Shown: positions 57,420 to 64,000 of the stretch, one piece after another
Numbering within the stretch: the first letter of the stretch is position 1
How the letters are laid out: each line of letters starts with the position of its first letter
NCBI GenBank assembly: GCA_014529385.2
Contig: CM043962.1
Span: 38,719,098-38,783,097 of the forward strand
Direction of reading: 5' to 3'
DNA: 64,000 nucleotides
From: Adiantum capillus-veneris
Lineage: Eukaryota > Streptophyta > Polypodiopsida > Polypodiales > Pteridaceae
Program-made: the position numbers and the translations under genes
The notes under the pieces: model-generated
What the model was told of the DNA's origin: nothing
Databases searched by the model: none
Seen by the model: the letters and a program-made list of their open reading frames with translations, nothing else

Positions 57420-58989
57420 TTGTCACCTAAAAGGACCCTAGCCAATCCTACATCTGATGATGAGGGCAGAACTCTAAAAAGAACTAGAGCGTCACACAAC
57501 GATGAAGCTCGGCTTAGTAATAGGCCTACGGAGGAGAGTCTTCAGGCGCCAGCGCAACAACAAATGGCCGATCAGTCCCAGGTGGGTTTTTCATTATTCA
57601 ATTAAGTCTTTAAATAGTTTAAGTTCTTTTATAAGTTAGCAGTGCATACGTAAGGAGTGAGTAAGAATCAGAAAAGGAATAATTGACCAAAAACGGAAGA
57701 TAACTTCCAACGTGCATTTGTTTATAATGTAGAAAAGAATTATTTGGGTTAAAACTGGTTGAATTAAGAAATATATGATTGATCATCCTTAAGACAGCTT
57801 GTTTCAAAACAACTCCGACTCCTTAGTATAAATTGATGATAATGATTGGCTTTCTAGCCACGCATAAGTCAGTTATCCCCATGAACGTTGAGTTTCTACT
57901 CCGTGTCATGTCTTGATGTTTCTACGTAAGTTAAGATACTGTTTTTTAAATCCTAGGGGAGCCGCCAGGTTGTATGGACAATTGGTTTGGTGTATGGGCA
58001 CCCGGAACCTTGGGTGGGAGTTTATCCATCCGGATTATGAATAAAGAATGGGTGCCTTTTTTTCACCCTTAGGTGGTCTTGAGACAAGAAAAGTACTGGT
58101 CATGGTTAGTATGGACAATGTTTTGATTGACAATACCCTGTTTTAAGTTTAAAGATGTCTGTTTTCTAAAAGAATGCTTTCAATGCTGTCTTTAATAATT
58201 GATTGAAGGAATTACTGTGACGAAAAGTAACTATTATTTTAAGTGTTAAAACAATGTGATAGTAATTAATTAGAAAAGAAAAGAATCATGTGTGAGTGCG
58301 GGGTGGTAAGTGGGGATTGACTAAGGTTGTCAATCATGGATGGGTGGACCTGATTAGTCAGGTTCTTGTTTAAAGACTCTGATTTTTTATCAGACCTAGA
58401 GACCTGTCAAGGATCCCATCCCGATTTTGGTATTGGCGGGTTGGGGATCTCAAACACAAGCAGGTATCACCGTCTTTCACAACAACCCTTTTTACACATG
58501 CCCCCTCGATGCGCACGTTATCATAAACAACGAAGGCCTCGATAAACTCTGAGAGGTATATCTCAGTCACAATCAAAGTCACAGTGTGGCGAGATTCCCT
58601 GTCAAGGAGGTCTGCACGCATGTATCTACCAATGTTAGACTTGGGTATTTTATAAGTACCTTACTTATAGAGCACTTTCCCTTCCAAGGCAAATCTAAAA
58701 TTTGCAGTCTGACAACTCAGAGATAGCTAAGTTTCTTAGGGCAAGGGTTATGGCCAATTGTGAAGTGAAAGATTCAGCATTAGGCTCGTCTTATCCGTCA
58801 TCTATATTCTTTATCAGAGATGACGAGAATGAGGTATCTACCAAGCACCTAGACGCTTTACCTAAAAACAACCATTGGTGTGAGTAATAAACTCTATCAA
58901 ATCAATAAGGAAAACATCAAGGATTACCTCTCACTGCGAGCAATGCCTTTTTTATAGCTGAAGAAGAGGCTTTGTTCAATTTCCTTTAG
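57420..58989 (+). CDS. Possible small three-exon gene, unrecognised
   Basis: Three short open segments fit together in phase: 57420-57581 (donor CCCAG|GTGGGT), 58708-58879 (acceptor TTTGCAG, donor TTGGT|GTGAGT) and 58958-58989 (acceptor CCTTTTTTATAG, stop TAG). The product of about 121 residues is charged and hydrophilic: segment 1 is rich in Arg, Ser and Gln, and segment 2 begins SDNSEIAKFLRARVM. No domain was recognised. There is no ATG; the frame is open upstream to 57390 and begins with TTG, so the true first exon may lie further left. It could be the start of gag of the element whose LTR-like units lie just upstream, or a spliced cellular gene remnant. Confidence 0.35.
58370..58621 (-). 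CDS. Unrecognised 83-residue open frame
   Basis: The frame starts at an ATG (MRADLLDRESRHTVTLIVTE) and stays open upstream to GGTACTTATAAAATACCC at about 58663, with well-balanced amino-acid use (EIYLSEFIEAFVVYDNVRIE) that looks more coding-like than chance frames nearby. It lies opposite the first intron of the possible three-exon gene. No family is recognised and no downstream partner was found. Confidence 0.25.
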   Translation of the reverse strand: MRADLLDRESRHTVTLIVTEIYLSEFIEAFVVYDNVRIEGACVKRVVVKDGDTCLCLRSPTRQYQNRDGILDRSLGLIKNQSL

Positions 58990-59969
58990 GGCTAAGTTTT
59001 TTGCTAAGCAAGGAAGATTCAGAGGACTGATTTATCTTTCGAGCCGAAGGTGAAAAATCAGCAACAGTGTTACACTTCGTACTCTCAAGAAGCTCTCTAT
59101 GCAACGAGGGTGCTTCCAAATGCTCGAGCTCGGACAGTGCACAGGGATTTTATCCTAAGTATGGAAACAAATCAGCAGCAAAACAAAATTTAAAAGACTT
59201 AATATTTTTTTGCCACACAAAAGGACAAAATTTGTAACATAAATACAAAATATTACACTAATATCCATTGATATGTTCAAATAATTAGAAATCACTAATC
59301 TATCGAAGCAGTGAAATTCTTCTTATGTTGCACGAGTGTAATTAAATTCCACCTTAGACATTCGTCTTTCCCTATCCCATAAGCTCAGAACATAATACCC
59401 TACAACATAAAGGACGTGAATCCATAGTTGGGTATATACTCATCATCACAGCTTATCCAGTAGTAGATCATACCGTTCCTTTTAATGCTCAATTTGTTTT
59501 TATTTCATCTCTATTCATCTAGAGATGAATAGCAAATGAGCAGACATCACAGCAAATCCCCGACGAACTGAAAGAAGCAAGACATAAAAAAAGGCTCTAT
59601 TGCTTTGTCTGTAGAGGCATAACAGAAAAACTTAAGCCCCGAAGAACTCGACAAATACGACATACCAAAAACTAGCCATAAACCAAATCCCACATTTGCA
59701 CAAGACAGCATAAGGGATGAAGATAGCTGCTCATTTTCACGTTATCGAGAAAGGGGTGAATAAAATAATTGACTGCATCAACATCACACTACCGAACCCG
59801 TTATCAATTCCAATCCACACTAAAAAATAAATACAGTAAACGACATGAAGCATAGCCAAGGCTATCCGGCCCCAGTCCATACCCAAAACAAACCTCGCCC
59901 GTAACTGCAATAGTTTACCTGCACAATAATCATCACTTATCAGCGATAAAACAACAATATTTGTTAAAT
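58990..59969. other. No gene seen
   Basis: AT-rich sequence without supportable coding frames or repeats. A hydrophobic minus-strand frame at 59737-59976 is discussed among the rejected items. Confidence 0.5.
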
Positions 59970-60077
59970 GAAACAATCAATGCGGTGATAACAGAGAACT
60001 CAAGATCGACCCAGCCAAGTCCAGAAACAATCAATGCGGTGATAACAGAGAACTCAAGATCGACCCAGCCAAGTCCA
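59970..60077. repeat. 54-bp tandem duplication
   Basis: Two identical copies of a 54-bp unit starting GAAACAATCAATGCGGTGAT. The unit is a multiple of three and repeats 18 residues (GLGWVDLEFSVITALIVS) in a minus-strand open frame. Confidence 0.9.
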
Positions 60078-60749
60078 AACAAGAAAACATACCCACTATC
60101 AAAATAGGGATCGAATCTCGTCCTCTTCTCTGCAGAACTATATGCGAGCATGTAATTCTGAGGCCAATAATTAAGGTTTACAACTTAATCTCCAAGTGCT
60201 AGTGCTTGTCGCTGCGTCCTAGCCCGTCTCATCTAGTGCTTGCTGCTGCATCCCAGCAAACCCACCTCGAGTAGCTTTTGTTGCCCTGCAATCCGAGCTG
60301 CTAGGAATTCTGAGCTGCCAGGAGCCAAATACACAAACAGGAGTCAGTGAAATCAGAAAATCCCTGTGCAGCCCTTGAGCGAAAAAAAATGTACCGCATA
60401 GAATTCACTACCTGAATATCAGCAAGGTAGAGAGGTGCACAAAGATGCGCAGCCAAGCAGGTCGATAAGACGAGTTGCTTAAGGCGGGGCTCACCAGCCG
60501 CATGCTACATACAGAGGGGGTATTGTCGTGTTTTCCTCTTGCAACCAAACACGAAGCAAATCTGTGCTCTTGCAATGACTCCAAAGATGAAGTGGGCAAA
60601 GTGGGAGTAGAGGCAAGAAACAAAAGAGGGCTGAGCTGGCAAGTAGGGAACAAAAGAGAGGAAGGAGCACACATGGCGGATCGAACAGGGACAAGGGCCA
60701 AGCCTCTGAGATGTGTGAGCCCATAGAGAGAACCCCCCCCCACCCCGGG

Positions 60750-60750
<1 letters not shown>
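60078..60750. other. No supported gene
   Basis: Mixed-composition sequence, less AT-rich than its surroundings. Open frames on both strands between 60408 and 60791 are of low complexity (His-Thr runs from the microsatellite). It may be a promoter or leader region, but nothing proves it. Confidence 0.35.

Positions 60751-60751
<1 letters not shown>

Positions 60752-60784
<33 letters not shown>
60752..60784. repeat. (TG)n microsatellite
   Basis: About 16 uninterrupted TG units next to a C-rich run (AACCCCCCCCCACCCCGGGCC). Confidence 0.97.
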
Positions 60785-60785
<1 letters not shown>

Positions 60786-62065
60786 ACTCACGCTTCTCCC
60801 CTACTTCCCTGTTGTGGCTGCAGATGAGAAACAGAGGACGCGTAAGCTCCAAACGATGAGCTCCTTGAAAACCCTAGACACCGTGTCTTATCACTCCCTC
60901 CAAAAATCATCAAAAGCCAATAAAAATGCTATACATCGGCAATCGATATCCCTACTTCTACCAACCACCGAGGATACCCATTTTGTGTGCATAGTGGCCA
61001 CATTCCCAACCACTTTAATCATGCCACAAAGTGGTGCTTGATAAAAACCCACAAAATGAACAAAAAATAAATAAGAAATATTTTAGTCAGCAAAAAGAGA
61101 AGTGATCTCTATAGCCTTTGCCCTTTGGGCAGGCCAAAAAGGGAGGGGAGGGGGGTGGCGGGCGGGGACAGTGTGGCTCTTGTCACAAGTGGTGGAAGAG
61201 AGGGTGAACGATGGCGTGCGAGGGGAGCAGGGACCATGGAGAGCTCTTCAAAGGTGCCAAATGCACTGCCAACCAGAGAGTCAGGGGGTTGGGAGTGGCG
61301 AGACAAGTATCGACACACCTTTACGTGTTGGGCGGGATACACGCAATTCTTTTTTTTTTAATGATGGAGGCGCCGCACTCTTGACGAGCATAGCCTTGGG
61401 GTTTTGTGGTTAGCGTAGAATATTTGGGGTGGATTTGCGTGCACCAAGGTTCAACTTCGCTTGTTGTGGTGGTGCTTTTGGTTGGCTATGGGAGAAGAGA
61501 TGGAGGAATCTCGTAAGATTCCACCTAAAGAAATGAAGATGGAGCCAAATATATTTTTCTAGATGTGCAGTAAGATTTTGAATCAAGTGTTTTGAAGAAA
61601 TCTAAAAAGATCCTCACAAGGCCTAAAGGGGGGAAGTGGGTGAAGTGACACGTGGAGCAGCGAGAGGGTGGAAGGATTCGTTTTTTATGATAGCATTGGA
61701 AAAATCTCTAGGCAATGCGATTGGGGAGGGGAGCAGGCCTAGAAATTGAAGGGTGCCCTTGTCCTTCCTAGGGAAGGGGAATTCCCTTAGTTGGTCTTCG
61801 GAGAGGAAGGGCCATCATACACTTTGCCCGTCATCATGCAAAGCAAAAATGCACCAACCCGTCACTCGATACCCCTTAATTTTCTTCCTCCTATGAAATA
61901 TTCACTTGCTTTTGGTTATCTTTTGTTGTTCCATACTTAAGAGGAGCTAGCATTAGGTATTATTTAATTAAATTTGATGGTTAGTAAATTTTTAGAATAT
62001 TGGTATATTATACTTTAGCTCTGTTTGCTCCTCTTCCCTCCAAAAGCATCACCATTAGTTTTCAC
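60785..62065. other. No gene seen; G-rich stretch at 61138-61170
   Basis: The stretch includes GAAAACCCTAGACACCG near 60866, a phrase common in plant leaders, and a G-rich run GGGAGGGGAGGGGGGTGGCG near 61141. Open frames overlap on both strands without any domain, so I call none of them a gene. Confidence 0.4.
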
Positions 62066-62076
62066 ATCTCTCTCTT

Positions 62077-62148
<72 letters not shown>
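62066..62148. repeat. (CT)n(CA)n compound microsatellite
   Basis: A CT run of about 45 bases changes directly into about 18 CA units. It generates Ser/Leu and His/Thr open frames that are not genes. Confidence 0.97.
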
Positions 62149-62150
<2 letters not shown>

Positions 62151-62742
62151 TGAGAGCACTCACTTTAGCCAACATGTGCCACAAGAAGAGTATATGCAAG
62201 AGTGTGCAAGTTTGAGGGACATTTGTGAGGTGAGGCCCTCTGACAAAAGGAAGAGGACGGAGGCAATTCAACGAGCTAAGGCCCTCTAAGAGGAAGAAAG
62301 AGGAAGGTGTCTTGGTCAATGCCTATTGCAACAAAGGCATTGATGACATGATCCAGGAGTTTGTGCAAGGGTAGAGGCTAGGGGCCAAGATGTGGTTTGA
62401 GATTTACGGCAACATACCTGCTTCTATTACCGCGATAGTTGCTGCGTCTATTACCACGCTTATTGCCGCTACACGCCAATTCAAAAAATAAGGTGCTCAT
62501 TATTTTGGGTGGCCCAAATGAGCACCTTTATTTTTGACATGTATAAAACAATGAAATCTTAAATTTTTTTTCGAAGAGTATAAAAAATACCAAAGAATTG
62601 AAATTGAATTTACTTTATCTTGACAATTTAATATGCAAAAGATCAACTATTTAAAAAAGTTACAATAAAAAGTAAATAGTTGTATATACATTGTGCTACA
62701 TTAGACGTCTTTACGAAAGTTTGTACAAATTATTTTTTTAAT
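62149..62742. other. No gene seen
   Basis: Ordinary AT-rich sequence. A small imperfect repeat (CTATTACCGCG / CTATTACCACG / TTATTGCCGC) lies near 62425-62475. Confidence 0.5.
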
Positions 62743-63443
62743 CTAATCCTCCTCTATCTCGTCGTCATTCAGAGGCACGTACGTTTGATCACTTTGACTC
62801 TACATAAACCCAAACCAAATTAAACAATTATCAACAGCTTAAAACAATTGATACAAAATTACTTGTTTAAACTTACTGCTTGTAGTGATCCAACCGCTGC
62901 GTCAAATTGCTCGCGAGAGATGTGGTTGTTTTCAAACAACCATCACCAAGTATCAAATTTTGTATGCCGCTCCCGATACTTGACCATCTCTCTGGTTGGT
63001 CGAGAGAGAGTGATATTTTTTTAAGTTAGCAATAACAATACCAAATCATCAACTACAATCTTTATATTCACCGGTCGACGTTATAATTTAATAAATTTTA
63101 CATATTTGTCCTTCCAAGCTCCCTTGCCTCCTGAGCCATAGTGCGTGGGAGTTTTTCTGGCGCGAGCCTCACGTTGTTGTTTGTATGATGAGCCCGTCGC
63201 AGCTTGATCACTCTTTTCTTGAATTGCCCACTCCCACCCTGCGTCTGCCATGTTGCCACCACGGTAGCTCTTGTCTAGATCTCTGATCTGGTTGGCTGCT
63301 GCTGCTGCGTGCTGCACATTGGACCGTTTTTTTTCCAGAATTGTCTTTATGTAGCCCTCCAACCACTGTTGTGAAAAACGTTTATCGGGGGCATTTGGAA
63401 ATCTAGCTAACAGAGCGTCCTCAATGTACCATGCATGATCGGG
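62743..63443 (-). pseudogene. Spliced unrecognised gene remnant, C-terminal exons
   Basis: Three minus-strand segments look like exons. 63443-63102 encodes LPDHAWYIEDALLARFPNAP, a basic helical stretch with an Ala run, and TPTHYGSGGKGAWKDKY, ending near a GT. About 62989-62877 encodes VKYRERHTKFDTW, a TGA at 62943-62945, then WLFENNHISREQFDAAVGSL, ending at a good donor (GCA|GTAAGT). 62799-62743 follows an acceptor (GGGTTTATGTAG) in the same phase and ends DDEIEED-stop. The basic, helical style recalls DNA-binding regions near plant transposases, but I do not recognise the family. The precise junction between the first two exons is unclear. The in-frame TGA (probably TGG once) suggests decay. 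Confidence 0.4.
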
Positions 63444-63479
63444 CAGTCATTTTATGGTTCACTCCCATGTATGCCCTCA

Positions 63480-63926
63480 TTTTTTACTATTGAGGATGTA
63501 TGCAGTGGACTTGAAAATTTGGACACTCGCAAAGTGGGAGATCTTCAAGGTATCAAGCCGGAGATGATCAAATGGACGCGAGATTTTACCCATGAGTGGG
63601 TGTGTAATATGTTCAATCTTATACTCCAGCATGGTATGCCTTATGATTGGAGTACTAATTGGGTTAATCCTTTGCATAAAGGAGGGGATGTAAAGAATGT
63701 AAACAGCTACCGGACTATAATGATTGGGTCTCTTATGGAAAAGTTGTTTGGGTGCATAATGGATATGAAACTGAGTGATTGGGCTGAAGAGAATGACAAG
63801 AGTGAAAAAAGACAAGCGGGTTTTTGTCGATGCCATAGCACCATTGATCATCTTGTCACTCTGTGTTCTCATGGAGAAAATCCGGTTGAAAGGCAAGCGA
63901 TTGTATTGTTGTTTTATACTTTATAA
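63480..63926 (+). pseudogene. LINE reverse-transcriptase fragment (fingers region)
   Basis: The frame has the LINE pattern: a helix then GDLQGIKPEMIKW (usually GxDGI-E), HEWVCNMFNLILQHGMPYDW, then VNPLHKGGDVKNVNSYRTIM (usually PxxKKGD..NYRPI), LMEKLFGCIMDMKLSDW and KRQAGFCRCHSTIDHLVTL (usually QxGFR.xxST.D). All are the fingers region of LINE-type reverse transcriptases. The frame ends at a TAA at 63924, before the catalytic FxDxxxAFD and YADD boxes, so it is a truncated remnant. It starts abruptly beside the minus-strand exon 62743-63443, suggesting a breakpoint near 63440-63480. No tail or target duplication was identified. Confidence 0.8.
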
Positions 63927-64000
63927 AACAGTTCTTATACGTTGAATGTATAAGAATTTGTAGATGGCGTCAAAATGACATGCCATGTGTTGTACCGAAG
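63927..64000 (+). other. Right edge, nothing identified
   Basis: 74 bases of AT-rich sequence. CTTATACGTTGAATGTATAAG at 63934-63954 is a short inverted repeat. Confidence 0.4.

Noticed and set aside
59737-60160. Possible minus-strand exons (hydrophobic frame GRIALAMLHVVYCIYFLVWI and an upstream piece) with acceptor and donor-like sites
   Set aside because: The obvious splice choices do not keep one frame open with a recognisable product, and no family was recognised. A real small membrane-protein gene is not excluded.
60105-60160. Sequence with GATCGAATCTC considered as a tRNA T-arm
   Set aside because: No matching acceptor stem, D-arm or anticodon arm can be built around it.
60408-61413. 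Overlapping open frames on both strands
   Set aside because: Composition follows the microsatellite and G-rich tracts, and no domain or splice pattern is seen.

Overview
The window looks like nuclear DNA of a land plant. It contains plant-type Ty3/gypsy retrotransposons with two RNase H domains, spliced genes with GT/AG introns, long AT-rich LTR-like DNA and very large tandem arrays. I cannot name the species; a seed-free plant such as a fern or lycophyte is a guess. No bacterial operon, tRNA, rRNA or CRISPR array was seen.

Layout. (1) 1-5512, minus strand: a multi-exon gene whose product combines a ParB/sulfiredoxin-like domain, a beta-class DNA methyltransferase-like domain with degenerate motifs, and a SET-like segment that runs off the left edge. 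A 2.6-kb intron inside it is full of the repeat core described next. (2) 5580-27765: about 22 kb of tandem repeats with a monomer near 441 bp, organised into longer higher-order blocks, all built on the core GGTCCACCACTTGTCCAAGC. (3) 27766-31150: a repeat-poor spacer with several short local duplications. (4) 31150-33370: a second array with a 368-bp period that carries the same core. (5) 33458-36688, plus strand: a transposase-like gene of the DUF7869 type with one frameshift and one in-frame stop. (6) 36743-49818: an old plus-strand Ty3/gypsy element (element B), interrupted inside its RNase H by a younger complete minus-strand Ty3/gypsy element (element A, 37107-45834, two 1145-bp LTRs). 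(7) 49819-51585, minus: a remnant resembling the N-terminal part of a Helitron-type Rep/helicase protein. (8) 51586-57210: two head-to-tail 2.77-2.85 kb AT-rich LTR-like units, each with a TATA box. (9) 57420-58989, plus: a small possible three-exon gene. (10) 58990-62740: mostly non-coding with microsatellites. (11) 62743-63443, minus: a spliced, unrecognised gene remnant, abutting a LINE reverse-transcriptase fragment (63480-63926, plus).

The most unusual part is 1-36.7 kb. Two coding units, one a ParB/methyltransferase/SET-like fusion and the other a DDE-transposase-like protein, point away from each other. Each begins at a splice acceptor at the edge of a giant array made of hundreds of copies of one 20-22 bp core. 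This may be a very large mobile element, or two separate genes around a satellite; the sequence alone does not decide. Everything to the right is a graveyard of nested and truncated retroelements.
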